From the NCBI GenBank assembly GCA_965224525.1, contig OZ245050.1:2976001-3040000 (forward strand): a stretch of 64,000 nt of DNA, read 5' to 3'. Both the position numbers and the translations under genes were made by a program. The first letter of the stretch is position 1. The number at the start of each line of letters is the position of its first letter. Below are positions 54,949 through 64,000 of this stretch, piece by piece. Under the pieces are notes generated by a model that saw nothing but the letters and a program-made list of their open reading frames with translations, was not told the origin of the DNA and did not search any database. This DNA is from Granulosicoccus sp036478565. Lineage in GTDB: Bacteria > Pseudomonadota > Gammaproteobacteria > Granulosicoccales > Granulosicoccaceae.

Positions 54949-56178
54949 TTAGGCCTGTCTTCTCACTCTCGTTCTATTTCTGGAGTTTCTGGTATGCGGC
55001 CTATGCAACTTCAAAGGTGGCTTAAGTAGCCAAAGACCCAACACAAACCACAAAAGGTTCCAAGCAACATTTTTTGCCAGGATGACATTAATTATTACGT
55101 ATATCAACATAAATGCACCAAACACATCAATTGGGCTGGATCGATGCTTCATGCATAACTGCATTCTACGAAAGCAGTAGACTAGTGAAAGTACAATTGC
55201 GACGAACACGAAAAAACCGTAAAACTGCCACGCGCTGAGTAAATTGTGTATATACCCACCAGAGTGGCCTTGTCTTTCAGCCGTCAACGCGAAATTACCT
55301 ATTAAAAACTGATCGGGAAGATCCACAAAGCCATCTTGCATAAGACCTATACGCGCATTAAACGAAGCGTCTGCATTTAGCCCATCGAGAAACAAAATTT
55401 CTCTTACCTCCGAACTTTGCACATCAACAATACCTTCACTGACAAGAAATCGAGCACCGATGAACACAACCATGCCAAGAACTCCCATAACCAGCATGTT
55501 TTTGACCATCTTCCCTCTAAGATTCATTAGAATCGCGGTCACTACAAATATAAACAATGCTGATCGCCCACCCATTAGAAGAAGCACCAATACACCGCCT
55601 AACAAGACAACGAATCGGGAAGACGAGCTCATGGCATAAGCAAATGCCAATAGCAGAATCACGTGTCTCTCGAGAACCAAATGACTAACGCTTGCCACAC
55701 CAGACTCCTCCATTATCTCGAAGTAGTCCACCGTCAAATTGTCAGAGGCTCCGAGGCCAAGAGCAAGGGCCAAAGCACCGACAATCACTATCGCCACTGG
55801 CAAAGACTCTTTCGTATTATAGGTTGACGCATATCCGCCAATGAGGAACCACAATGTCGAAATAAATAAAATTGTCGATATATTTGCAAGGGTGTCGATC
55901 CCATCAAACCCGATATAAGTACCGTAAAAAATCTTTTGGGCAACCACGGTGCAAAATGTTAGAAATATTAAACCAAAACCAATGACCTCAGACTGATACA
56001 CCGTAAACCCGTTGATCCCAGCAGTCACAATCCTCTGCATAAAATACATCACAGCCATTGCCGCCAGCATGTATCCAACCATGACATTCGACATATGGAA
56101 GTAGATAATATTCAATACATTGAAAGTTGCATAAAGCAGCAATAAAACCAGTCCGCTGGACCTGAAAAGATTAATCAA
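54949..56178 (-). CDS. O-antigen/exopolysaccharide polymerase (Wzy-like)
   Basis: The 409-residue integral membrane protein has about ten helices and a large periplasmic loop near residues 250-310 containing LNADASFNARIGLMQDGFVD and GHSGGYIHNLLSAWQFYGFF, the pattern of the O-antigen ligase/polymerase (Wzy_C/WaaL) superfamily. It would join repeat units at the periplasmic face. The C-terminus is basic (RNSRNRTRVRRQA). It lies downstream of the flippase gene. Polymerase versus ligase cannot be decided from sequence. Confidence 0.75.
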   Translation of the reverse strand: MINLFRSSGLVLLLLYATFNVLNIIYFHMSNVMVGYMLAAMAVMYFMQRIVTAGINGFTVYQSEVIGFGLIFLTFCTVVAQKIFYGTYIGFDGIDTLANISTILFISTLWFLIGGYASTYNTKESLPVAIVIVGALALALGLGASDNLTVDYFEIMEESGVASVSHLVLERHVILLLAFAYAMSSSSRFVVLLGGVLVLLLMGGRSALFIFVVTAILMNLRGKMVKNMLVMGVLGMVVFIGARFLVSEGIVDVQSSEVREILFLDGLNADASFNARIGLMQDGFVDLPDQFLIGNFALTAERQGHSGGYIHNLLSAWQFYGFFVFVAIVLSLVYCFRRMQLCMKHRSSPIDVFGAFMLIYVIINVILAKNVAWNLLWFVLGLWLLKPPLKLHRPHTRNSRNRTRVRRQA

Positions 56179-56277
56179 TTTTATCTCCAGCTAACACAAT
56201 ATTCATTACAATTCAGGATTATCTGACCAGCGTTCATGACCCTAATATCTGATTTTAAAGACTGCAGGAAAGTTACT

Positions 56278-57717
56278 CTAAAACTCTTTGCGAACCACGC
56301 GAAATAAATAAAACAAAACAAGCATCACAGAAAACAACACCCCAAAAAAATACCCAACAGCTCCTTTGATCGGAACTATATTTACTATTATTACCGGACT
56401 AACTACAACCACTGCCACACCTAGCGCTCTAATCATCGGCGCGAGGATCATCTTCAATCCTTGATTCAGTTGAAAAGCAACCCATCCCAAAAACAACATA
56501 TAGCACACACCACTGCCCACAGCATACAGCGCTATTGCTAGCAATGCGTCTCCATAAATTGCGCCTAAGTAAATAGTCGATACTCTTGTGATAAACAATA
56601 GCAATTGGAAAACAAAATCATGGGTCTGTTTTTCGAGTACTACAAACAGTAGCGTAAGTGGCGAGGCCACAATAGCAAAATAAACCAATATTACAATCCA
56701 TTGAGCAAACTCTCCAGCGGCTCGCCATTCAGCACCGAATACCCAGCCAAATATTTCTGGGGCGATGGCTGCTACCAACGCCAAAGGAGGCAAAGTTACG
56801 ATCACCAGCCGTTCATAGGTATTGCGTGTGAGCTCTTCCAACGTGGATTGGCGAGCCGCATCAACTGCAGATGACAGGAATACGCTGCCCAAAGCGTCTG
56901 ACATAACACCAGCTGGTACGTTAATTACACGCATGGACAAAGCATACAAACCAGCGACAACAGGGCCAAACAATGCAGCAAACATCATTGTTGGCAATTG
57001 AGCGCTACCACGATTCAACAACGCCGCCCAGGTAGTAATCAGAGGGAAACGACGAAATCGTTTCGCTATTCTGATCAATCCATGGGTTGTGATGCTATTC
57101 AGCTCCGGGTGCGATAGCATCCGCCGGCCGAGCGAGATGCTGCCAACACCTTGGTTAGCCAGTTGCCCGCCGATCAGTGCAGTCGCACCAAAGGAAGCGC
57201 CAGTTATCTGTACAGTTATACTGCTCAGTACCTGTTGCAATCGAGCTACGCCAATTGCCGGGAAAGCTTTTTCACGCACACTCCAATAACGGAACACGGT
57301 GAATGAGCCCAGAAGTAACAAACTAAACGGAAACATCCACAGAACTGTCGACAGTGTCGGCATATTGAAGAATACTGCAATTTCTTCACGCCACCACCAT
57401 ACGCCAGCCACACTCAGCACCGAATTGGTCAAGACAAATCCCAATGCAATTAAAGCAACGCTCAGCCCCTCTGTGTCCAACACCGGAAGCGGAATTGCCA
57501 GCTCATAACGTAAACACACTACAACGCCAAAGACAGTGGTCAGAGCCATGTAAATTGCCAACAAACCGAAGTCAGCAGGTGAATACAGCCTGGTAAGTAT
57601 CGGAGATGCAGCCAGCGCAATTAACTGACCAAGTGCGTTGCTGCCTGCGAGAATTGTAACGCCGCGCGCGAAAAGGCCACTTGGTAATATTCCCCTCAAT
57701 GGTGCCGGAATATTCAT
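56278..57717 (-). CDS. Polysaccharide repeat-unit flippase (Wzx-like, MOP superfamily)
   Basis: The 479-residue protein has about 12-14 transmembrane helices. The start GILPSGLFARGVTILAGSNA then LGQLIALAASPILTRLYSPA is typical of oligosaccharide flippases (DFGLLAIYMA follows). It moves undecaprenyl-linked glycan units across the inner membrane. The Wzy-like gene follows 100 bp downstream. The glycan structure is unknown. Confidence 0.88.
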   Translation of the reverse strand: MNIPAPLRGILPSGLFARGVTILAGSNALGQLIALAASPILTRLYSPADFGLLAIYMALTTVFGVVVCLRYELAIPLPVLDTEGLSVALIALGFVLTNSVLSVAGVWWWREEIAVFFNMPTLSTVLWMFPFSLLLLGSFTVFRYWSVREKAFPAIGVARLQQVLSSITVQITGASFGATALIGGQLANQGVGSISLGRRMLSHPELNSITTHGLIRIAKRFRRFPLITTWAALLNRGSAQLPTMMFAALFGPVVAGLYALSMRVINVPAGVMSDALGSVFLSSAVDAARQSTLEELTRNTYERLVIVTLPPLALVAAIAPEIFGWVFGAEWRAAGEFAQWIVILVYFAIVASPLTLLFVVLEKQTHDFVFQLLLFITRVSTIYLGAIYGDALLAIALYAVGSGVCYMLFLGWVAFQLNQGLKMILAPMIRALGVAVVVVSPVIIVNIVPIKGAVGYFFGVLFSVMLVLFYLFRVVRKEF

Positions 57718-58258
57718 GAGTTACAGAAAAATAATGCTCTTATAATCAACATTTTCAGATAAACGGAAAAATCTTCCGAGATAACATATAGCTCAATAAA
57801 AAAACTCCGACACAGGTCATAGCCTTTCATTCAACTACGCTTCTAAACCGACTCCCACACTGGGGCAGAGTGCAAATTCGCTTCACTAACCGCCTAAAGA
57901 CTCATTCTCGCATGCTTGCATCGTAGGTTGATAGTTCAACAGTCGTGTTGTAGCACCCTCATTTCGGAATATTGCCAATCTCACCACAGTTCTAGCAACT
58001 ATGAGTACTGGGCTACCCCACAATTGTAGCGGGGCGTCGGCAACCCCGGGAAATCTCATTTGTTTTGAGATTCGTCAAAGCATTCGCACAGCGCTCTTTT
58101 GCATGGTTTCAGTCTTTGCCGTCCAAACTCATGGCGTAGACACAATCTCCTGGTTCGATTCACAATCGCACTGTAGTCATTCCAATATGTGGCGTGGGCG
58201 CATATCAGCATATCGTGTACTTCTAGCAACGGCTTGATTTTACACCACTGAAAGCCGA
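57718..58258. other. Intergenic region between the glycosyltransferase and wzx-like genes
   Basis: About 540 bp between genes on the same strand. A 78-codon plus-strand ORF (58001-58237) lacks an RBS and family character. No terminator or tRNA was found. A promoter for the flippase gene probably lies near 57720-57800, an AT-rich stretch. Confidence 0.4.
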
Positions 58259-59452
58259 TTACGCCAAACCACTTAACTGCCTTGTTCTTGCAGGTAAATT
58301 ACTATCAATGATCTCAATAATTGCCTCGTTTACTATCTCTACATCAAAACGCTGTTCAGCCAGGCGGCGGCTTGCCCTGCTCATATCCGTCACTTGCTCC
58401 GGGTTCTCCAGTACCGATTGCATTGCTGTAGTCAGGCTCACCAAGTCTTTGGGTTTGACCAGATAACCATTCTCGCCGTTCTTCACGGTTTCCCGACACC
58501 CTGGCGTGTCGGTGGTAATCACCACCATTCCGGTCGATAATGCTTCGAGTATTGATCGAGGCACCCCCTCCCTATAATAGGTAGGTAATACGAATACATC
58601 GCAACGAGAAAGAAAATCTGCTATATCAGCTCGCCGCCGATGATGCACCACCACCCCGCTCTCAGCCAGGGAGTTCAGTCGTTGCAAGTCGATTGATGAC
58701 GGTGATCCTGGCTGCGGGTCGCCCAATACATAGAATTCGGCCTCTGGCCAACGATTTTTGAGTGTCTCCGCGGCATCGATAAACAACCCGACACCCTTTT
58801 CTTTGATAAGGCGGCCAGCAAACACAAAGCGCAAAGCCGTTGCCTGTCGCGGTTCTCGCCAGGAAAACTCCTGAAGATCGACACCGGAACCATCAACTAC
58901 AGTAGTTGGCATATCCTTACGCAGTAGACGCCGATCAATAAACAATTGCCTGTCGTCCACGTTCTGGAAGATCACTGCAGAGTTATAGCGTAACGCCGAA
59001 CGATACAGCTTTGTTAAGACAAGCTCGAGCATACGTGCCTTGATAGAAGCCGCAGAAAATCCATAGCCCAGGCCAGTTATCAACGACACAACTGCAATAC
59101 CGTTCTTATGTGCTGTCCAGGATCCATATATTACTGGTTTAACGGTATAAGGAAAAACCAGATCAATTTTATTGTCTCTTATGATCGACGACAGCGCATG
59201 ACGAGTTTTAGTATCACGCAGAGGGTTGAGCCCGGTGCGATTTACAGGGTATTCCACCAGTTTTGCTCCGAGAGCTTCAAGGCTTGCTCTGGTACTATCA
59301 GCAAACAACGGTGCAGCCAGGAAAACCTTGTAGCCGCGCGCAATCAAAGCCTCGATTAAACGGCCGCGAAATCTCAACAATGAAATATCAATCGCACTGA
59401 TAATGAGCAACCGAGCGACGTTATCCGTTTGCTCTTTTCTTTTCAAGTTCAT
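58259..59452 (-). CDS. Family 4 glycosyltransferase
   Basis: The 397-residue GT-B enzyme has the N-terminal half LLIISAIDISLLRFRGRLIE (similar to PglA-type enzymes) and SLITGLGYGF. The GT4 C-terminal half has FVFAGRLIKEKGVGLFIDAA, VFVLPTYYREGVPRSILEAL and TTDTPGCRETVKNGENGYLV, with the ExxxxxxxE donor site. It acts on the cytoplasmic face, probably on an undecaprenyl-linked sugar. It starts 7 nt after the gpsA stop, so it is likely cotranscribed with gpsA. Confidence 0.87.
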   Translation of the reverse strand: MNLKRKEQTDNVARLLIISAIDISLLRFRGRLIEALIARGYKVFLAAPLFADSTRASLEALGAKLVEYPVNRTGLNPLRDTKTRHALSSIIRDNKIDLVFPYTVKPVIYGSWTAHKNGIAVVSLITGLGYGFSAASIKARMLELVLTKLYRSALRYNSAVIFQNVDDRQLFIDRRLLRKDMPTTVVDGSGVDLQEFSWREPRQATALRFVFAGRLIKEKGVGLFIDAAETLKNRWPEAEFYVLGDPQPGSPSSIDLQRLNSLAESGVVVHHRRRADIADFLSRCDVFVLPTYYREGVPRSILEALSTGMVVITTDTPGCRETVKNGENGYLVKPKDLVSLTTAMQSVLENPEQVTDMSRASRRLAEQRFDVEIVNEAIIEIIDSNLPARTRQLSGLA

Positions 59453-59459
59453 CCCTGTT

Positions 59460-60476
59460 TCAATCCAGCTCTGCGCCAGTAGCTCGCGCCATCAGCGCAC
59501 TGACCGCATCACGTGCACTGATTCCCTCGTGCACGATACGATAGACCTGCTCGACAATTGGCATATCAGCGTGCAACCGCAATGCTTGCTCATGCACAGC
59601 GCGTGCTGCCGATACGCCCTCGACAACCTGACCCATATCGGCCTCGATATCCGAAATGCTCCGCCCTTCTGCCAAAGCCAGTCCGGTGCGGCGGTTGCGT
59701 GACTGATTGTCGGTGCAGGTCAGAACCAGATCGCCCATGCACGCCAGCCCCGAAAACGTTTCTGGTTTCGCCCCCATGACCTCACCTAATCGCATCATTT
59801 CGCGCAAGCCTCGATTGATCAGCGCAATACGCGCATTGGCACCAAAACCCAGCCCATCGGACAATCCCGCAGCTATGGCCAATACGTTCTTGACCGCCCC
59901 GCCTATTTCAACACCAACAATATCGGTTGATGTATATGCTCTGAAACCCGGACTACTGATACGCTCGGCAAGTTCAGTGGCATAAGTTTCATCCGTTGCT
60001 GCAACAGTAATAGCGGTCGGTAGACCTATACCAACTTCGGTGGCAAATGTTGGACCGGATAGAACGGCGACCCGTGAGCATTCCGGCAACACATCGCGCA
60101 CAACCTGGTGTGGCAACAAGCCGGTCGACATTTCCAGACCTTTGGTTGCCCAGCAAAGCGACAAGGTATCGCTCGACAGACCTGGTTGCTTGGCAAGGGT
60201 TTCAAGCACACCACGAAATGCATGACTGGGTACGGAAACCAGAATGGTTTCGGCACCCTTAACCGCCTCATCCCAGTTTGTGACCGCATGCAGCGTATCC
60301 GGGAATGCTGCGCCTGGCAGGTAACGTTCGTTAACCCGAGAGACAACCAATTGCTCAAGCTGTTCCGGATTCCGCCCCCACAAAGTCACAGCAGAACCTG
60401 CCCGTGCGAACTGGATAGCCAACGCTGTGCCCCAGGAGCCAGCGCCAATAACCGTCAATCGATGAAGCTCCGTCAT
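59460..60476 (-). CDS. gpsA: NAD(P)-dependent glycerol-3-phosphate dehydrogenase
   Basis: GpsA makes sn-glycerol 3-phosphate from DHAP for phospholipid synthesis. From the ATG at 60476 it has 338 residues with the dinucleotide site LTVIGAGSWGTALA, LVSVPSHAFRGVL, the substrate lysine in AVLSGPTFATEV...AVKNVLAIAAGLSDG, and GLACMGDLVLTC. The start overlaps the ABC transporter stop as ATGA; a longer upstream start would overlap much further. Confidence 0.96.
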   Translation of the reverse strand: MTELHRLTVIGAGSWGTALAIQFARAGSAVTLWGRNPEQLEQLVVSRVNERYLPGAAFPDTLHAVTNWDEAVKGAETILVSVPSHAFRGVLETLAKQPGLSSDTLSLCWATKGLEMSTGLLPHQVVRDVLPECSRVAVLSGPTFATEVGIGLPTAITVAATDETYATELAERISSPGFRAYTSTDIVGVEIGGAVKNVLAIAAGLSDGLGFGANARIALINRGLREMMRLGEVMGAKPETFSGLACMGDLVLTCTDNQSRNRRTGLALAEGRSISDIEADMGQVVEGVSAARAVHEQALRLHADMPIVEQVYRIVHEGISARDAVSALMARATGAELD

Positions 60477-62275
60477 ACCTGTTTGTTCACTCCAAGTTGC
60501 CGTACACCAGTCTGAACTTCCCACTGCCGCGCGTAGTGACCGCCTGTTTGCAATAATTCGGCATGTGTACCACGCTCCACGATACGACCGTTTCCCAGCA
60601 CAATAATTTCGTCGGCTGCCACAATGGTAGATAGTCGATGCGCCACAATCAATACTGTCCGCTGGCGAGAGATTATCGTTAGCGATCGCTGAATTGCCGC
60701 CTCAGTTTCATTGTCAACTGCACTGGTCGCCTCGTCCAAAATCAGTACAGGGGGGTTCTTCAGAATTGCACGCGCCAGGGACAGCCGTTGGCGTTGCCCA
60801 CCGGACAGCTTGACGCCGCGCTCACCAACCATCGTTTCAAACTTGTCAGGCAGAGCCTCGATAAACTCGAAGGCTTCAGCGGCTTTTGCAGCTTCGCGTA
60901 TTGCTTGATCGTCAGCTTGCGGATCGCCATAGGCAATGTTATCTCGTACACTGCCGTCAAACAGAAACACATCCTGGCTAACCAGGCCTATCGTTCCACG
61001 CAAGGACTTTAGTGACAGCGTGTCTATAGATTTGCCATTCAGCATAATACTTCCACTACCGACCGGGTAAAACCGGAGCAGCAGTTTTATCAATGTAGAT
61101 TTACCCGAACCAGTAGTGCCGACAAGCGCAACAGTAGTACCTGCATTGATCACTAGATTGACGTTATCAACACCTGCATTTGTACCCGGATAAACGAACC
61201 GTACTGAATCAAACTCAACCTGTGCGGGATCATCAGTTGCAAGTACATCACGTCCGGTATCACGCACTTGTGTGCCGTATTCGATCAAACCAAGAATTCG
61301 ACGTGTACTGGCCATGGCACGCTCATAAAGGTCTACCGTTTGCGCCAACCTAGTCAAGGGCCACAATAGACGCTGCGTCAGAAACACCAGCATGCCATAA
61401 GCTCCCACATTCAAGGTACCATCCAGCGCACGCAAACCGCCAAGAACGAATGTGGCAAGAAACCCCACCAGGATGGCCATTCGGATCAGTGGTACAAATG
61501 CCGAGCTGACACGGATCGCCTTGCGATTGGCAGAGACGTAGGCTTCACTTGCTCCTCTCAACCGTGCGGATTCTCTGGACTCTGCAGTGAAAGACTTGAT
61601 GGTCGCCATACCGCCAATATTGTTGCCCAGTCGACTGGCGAGGCTGCCAACCTGCGCACGCACATCAGCATACAGTGGAGTCGCTCGACGCATGAAAAAG
61701 AACGCACCCCATACGATGACCGGAATTGGGGTGATAGCCAATAAGGCAATACTGGGCGAGACGAAAAAAAAGACACTTCCAATCAAGGTCACACTGACAA
61801 ACACTTGCAGTATGTCATTGGCACCAACATCCAAAAAACGCTCCAGCTGATTGACATCGTCATTAAGGATAGCGGTCAGTTCTCCTGAGCTGCGTGACTC
61901 GAAAAAACCCATATCCTGATGCTGTACCTGATCGTAGGCATCCTGCCGTAAGTCAGCCTGTAAATCCTGAGCAAGATTACGCCAGAGAATGAGATACAAA
62001 TATTGAAACAGAGACTCTCCGGCCCAAATGACGAAAGTCAAAAAACCCAGCATTATGATTTGTGATTGTGGAGATTCAAAGCCGATGCCCGATAGAAAGC
62101 TTGCTTCGCGGTTGACGACAACGTCAATTGCAATACCGATGAGAATCTCCGGCATGACGTCGAAAAAAGTATTCAACCCCGAGCAGGCACTGGCAAGCAC
62201 AATGCGGCGGCGGTAGCCTCTTGCATATCGCAACAGACGCATCAGGGCACTAAAGCTGCTGCCTTCTTTCACCAT
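60473..62275 (-). CDS. ABC exporter, fused permease-ATPase (MsbA/lipid-type)
   Basis: The 600-residue half-transporter has six transmembrane helices (about 20-320) and a C-terminal ATPase with Walker A VGTTGSGKSTLIKLL, Q-loop GLVSQDVFLF, signature LSGGQRQRLSLARA, Walker B VLILDEATSAVDN and H-loop VAHRLSTI. It belongs to the large multidrug/lipid exporter group. Whether it is the lipid A flippase MsbA or a drug/peptide exporter is unclear. Coupling to gpsA hints at membrane or lipid export (inference). Confidence 0.9.
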   Translation of the reverse strand: MVKEGSSFSALMRLLRYARGYRRRIVLASACSGLNTFFDVMPEILIGIAIDVVVNREASFLSGIGFESPQSQIIMLGFLTFVIWAGESLFQYLYLILWRNLAQDLQADLRQDAYDQVQHQDMGFFESRSSGELTAILNDDVNQLERFLDVGANDILQVFVSVTLIGSVFFFVSPSIALLAITPIPVIVWGAFFFMRRATPLYADVRAQVGSLASRLGNNIGGMATIKSFTAESRESARLRGASEAYVSANRKAIRVSSAFVPLIRMAILVGFLATFVLGGLRALDGTLNVGAYGMLVFLTQRLLWPLTRLAQTVDLYERAMASTRRILGLIEYGTQVRDTGRDVLATDDPAQVEFDSVRFVYPGTNAGVDNVNLVINAGTTVALVGTTGSGKSTLIKLLLRFYPVGSGSIMLNGKSIDTLSLKSLRGTIGLVSQDVFLFDGSVRDNIAYGDPQADDQAIREAAKAAEAFEFIEALPDKFETMVGERGVKLSGGQRQRLSLARAILKNPPVLILDEATSAVDNETEAAIQRSLTIISRQRTVLIVAHRLSTIVAADEIIVLGNGRIVERGTHAELLQTGGHYARQWEVQTGVRQLGVNKQV

Positions 62276-62308
62276 GCTGTTCTGCTCATAATCACAGGCC
62301 CATAATGC

Positions 62309-62346
62309 AACAAGGCCCGGGCTGTTGCCAGACCGGGCCTTGTTGT
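62309..62346 (-). terminator. Strong hairpin after rplQ
   Basis: Perfect 13-bp GC-rich arms (CAACAAGGCCCGG and its complement, 62309-62321 and 62334-62346) with a 12-nt loop, 39 nt downstream of the rplQ stop. The T-rich tail is weak on either strand. It most likely ends the ribosomal-protein transcript and may be read through or bidirectional. Confidence 0.8.
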
Positions 62347-62384
62347 ATCAATGAACTCTCTGGTCAAGAGTTGCGGCCGCGAAC

Positions 62385-62747
62385 TCAATCACCGCGCTCA
62401 ACAAATTCAATTATCGCCATTGGAGCATTGTCACCAGGACGGGGACCCAACTTCAGTATGCGCGTATAACCACCTGGTCGGTTGGCGAAGCGTGGACCTA
62501 ATTCAGAAAACAGCTTGCCAACTGCTGCCTTGTCTCGCAGCCGATCAAATGCCTGGCGGCGCTTGGCAACATTGTCCTGCTTTGCGTTGGTAATCATCGG
62601 CTCGATGACTCGTCGCAGTTCTTTGGCTTTTGGCACAGTCGTCTTGATTGACTCGTGTTCAACCAACGAAGCTGCCATATTTCTGAACATGGCCTTGCGA
62701 TGACTGGAATTCCGGTTGAGCTTGCGCCCGCTTTTGCGATGTCTCAT
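62385..62747 (-). CDS. rplQ: Ribosomal protein bL17
   Basis: The 120-residue 50S subunit protein has the conserved start MRHRKSGRKLNRNSSHRKAM, LVEHESIKTTVPKAKELRRV and the C-terminal GGYTRILKLGPRPGDNAPMA. It is the last gene of the alpha operon, after rpoA. Confidence 0.98.
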   Translation of the reverse strand: MRHRKSGRKLNRNSSHRKAMFRNMAASLVEHESIKTTVPKAKELRRVIEPMITNAKQDNVAKRRQAFDRLRDKAAVGKLFSELGPRFANRPGGYTRILKLGPRPGDNAPMAIIEFVERGD

Positions 62748-62793
62748 TGTTCTCTACTCTGGCTGCAATGGGCTGCCAATTTCAATTAACTGA

Positions 62794-63786
62794 TTACTTT
62801 GCCAATTCGCGCTGTTTTTGCAGTTCTGGCGGCGGCCAGTTTTCCAAACGCATGCCCAGCGACAAGGCTTGTTGTGCAAGCACGTCCTTGATTTCGGTTA
62901 GCGATTTTTTACCAAGATTCGGTGTTTTCAGCAACTCCACTTCGGTTCGTTGAATCAAATCACCGATGTAATAGATATTCTCTGCCTTTAAACAGTTTGC
63001 AGAGCGCACTGTCAGTTCAAGGTCATCCACAGGGCGTAGCAGTATAGGATCAATATCCGATGCAGCCTCTTCTTCCGGCGTGGTCGTCTCAGCTTTCAGA
63101 TCTACAAAAACTGCCAGCTGCTCCTGCAGGATAGTGGCTGCCTTGCGGATCGCTTCTTCGGGATCAATCGTACCGTTGGTTTCGAGATCCACGATCAGTT
63201 TGTCGAGATCGGTACGCTGCTCAACACGGGCACTTTCAACGTTATAGGCAACCTTGTGTACCGGGCTGAATGACGAGTCAATTTGCAAGGTGCCAATGGG
63301 TCGGCTTTCGCCCTCTTCGAGTGTACGGTGCGATGCAGGCTCATATCCACGGCCAACTCGTGCCCGCAGTGTCATGTTCAGATTCATATTACCGGTCAAA
63401 TTGCAAATGACATGATCTGGATTGATTATCTCGATATCGTGGTCAAGCGTGATATCAGCAGCAGTAACAACTGCAGGCCCCTGTTTGACCAGTTTCAATG
63501 TTGCTTCTTCTTTTGCGTGCATAAGTAGCGCTACGCCTTTCAGATTCAATAAAATATCAAGTACGTCCTCTTGAACACCTTCCATTGTGGTGTACTCGTG
63601 CAGCACGCCCTCAATTTCGGCCTCGTAAAAAGCGGCACCCGGCATGGATGACAACAAAATACGTCGCAAGGCATTGCCAAGCGTATGACCAAACCCGCGC
63701 TCAAGCGGCTCCAACGTCACTTTTGCGTGATTAGCGTTGGTCGCTGTAACGTCAACGATACGTGGTTTTAAAAATTCGGTTTGCAT
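62794..63786 (-). CDS. rpoA: RNA polymerase alpha subunit
   Basis: The 330-residue protein has the N-terminal dimerisation domain (LEPLERGFGHTLGNALRRIL) and the C-terminal DNA/activator-binding domain (LELTVRSANCLKAENIYYIG, then KTPNLGKKSLTEIKDVL). It binds UP elements and activators such as LysR proteins. It lies between rpsD and rplQ. Confidence 0.98.
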   Translation of the reverse strand: MQTEFLKPRIVDVTATNANHAKVTLEPLERGFGHTLGNALRRILLSSMPGAAFYEAEIEGVLHEYTTMEGVQEDVLDILLNLKGVALLMHAKEEATLKLVKQGPAVVTAADITLDHDIEIINPDHVICNLTGNMNLNMTLRARVGRGYEPASHRTLEEGESRPIGTLQIDSSFSPVHKVAYNVESARVEQRTDLDKLIVDLETNGTIDPEEAIRKAATILQEQLAVFVDLKAETTTPEEEAASDIDPILLRPVDDLELTVRSANCLKAENIYYIGDLIQRTEVELLKTPNLGKKSLTEIKDVLAQQALSLGMRLENWPPPELQKQRELAK

Positions 63787-63886
63787 AGCGTTCGACCTGG
63801 TTCAACTCTCATAAACATGGCGGGTGGTGTCGATCTATCGTCGACCCTACCCGGAAAACAACACCCTGTATCCGTACCTGCGCCTA

Positions 63887-64000
63887 TTACTTTGAGTACA
63901 ACTCCACCACCAGCGATTCGTTGATTTCCGCAGGTAAATCCGAGCGCTCCGGGACTGATTTGAACAGACCCTCGAATTTCTTTGCATCTACCTCAATCCA
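63887..64000 (-). CDS. rpsD: Ribosomal protein uS4, 3' end (partial)
   Basis: The last 37 codons are present: WIEVDAKKFEGLFKSVPERS then DLPAEINESLVVELYSK and TAA. The rest lies beyond the window. S4 nucleates 30S assembly and autoregulates the alpha operon. The order rpsD-rpoA-rplQ is canonical. Confidence 0.97.
   Translation of the reverse strand, partial: WIEVDAKKFEGLFKSVPERSDLPAEINESLVVELYSK

Noticed and set aside
58130..58175. Sequence with GGTTCGATTC resembling a tRNA T-loop
   Set aside because: The flanking bases do not form the 5-bp T stem, and no acceptor or anticodon arms are found.
58001..58237. 78-codon plus-strand ORF in the intergenic gap
   Set aside because: No RBS, no recognisable motif, opposite to flanking genes, and cysteine/serine-rich as random frames often are.

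Overview
The window is a chromosomal segment of a gammaproteobacterium, probably marine or surface-associated. The evidence is gene order: leuC-leuD-x-leuB-asd-fimV-truA-trpF-trpB with a divergent LysR gene, ssb-MFS-uvrA, and rpsD-rpoA-rplQ all occur in this arrangement in pseudomonads and relatives. FimV and the large chemotaxis set point to twitching or swimming motility. I cannot name the genus. No tRNA, rRNA or CRISPR array was found.

Region by region. (1) 1-10.8 kb, minus strand: the leucine/aspartate-family operon (leuC, leuD, a glutathione S-transferase-like gene, leuB, asd), then fimV, truA, trpF and the 5' part of trpB. Many junctions overlap by 4 nt. A LysR gene is divergent at 11.0 kb, and the shared intergenic region holds two copies of one inverted repeat. 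(2) 12.1-17.5 kb, plus strand: a glycan cassette with a family-2 glycosyltransferase, a long multi-module family-4 glycosyltransferase, a protein fusing two different sulfotransferase domains, and a GT8-like transferase. (3) 17.6-22.6 kb: ssb and an MFS exporter (minus), and uvrA (plus). (4) 22.6-38.3 kb, minus strand: a complete chemotaxis-type signalling cluster with three receptors, CheA carrying two HPt and two CheW-like domains, CheW, CheY, CheR, a CheX-like protein and two CheB proteins. A periplasmic amino-acid-type binding protein lies inside it with no ABC permease or ATPase nearby.

(5) 38.4-46.5 kb: nested insertion sequences. An IS3-family element (IS407-like) is split by an IS66 element (8-bp target duplication) and again by an IS21-like element (8-10-bp duplication). 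The IS21-like istA is in turn split by a second IS3-family element (3-bp duplication). (6) 46.6-60.5 kb: a broken surface-polysaccharide region, containing an EptA/sulfatase-superfamily membrane enzyme, a second IS66 element with another copy of the second IS3 element in its tnpA, a beta-helix protein, a Wzy-like polymerase, a Wzx-like flippase, a family-4 glycosyltransferase and gpsA. (7) 60.5-64 kb, minus strand: an MsbA-type ABC exporter, a strong terminator hairpin, then rplQ, rpoA and the 3' end of rpsD.

rplQ and uvrA are close neighbours in many gammaproteobacteria. Here roughly 40 kb of chemotaxis, polysaccharide and IS sequence lies between them, so regions 4-6 look like accessory material placed between housekeeping blocks. 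The points most worth checking are the binding protein inside the chemotaxis operon, the tandem sulfotransferase fusion and its glycan cassette, the paired leu operators, and a 43-bp IS21-end sequence found inverted inside the second IS3 copy.
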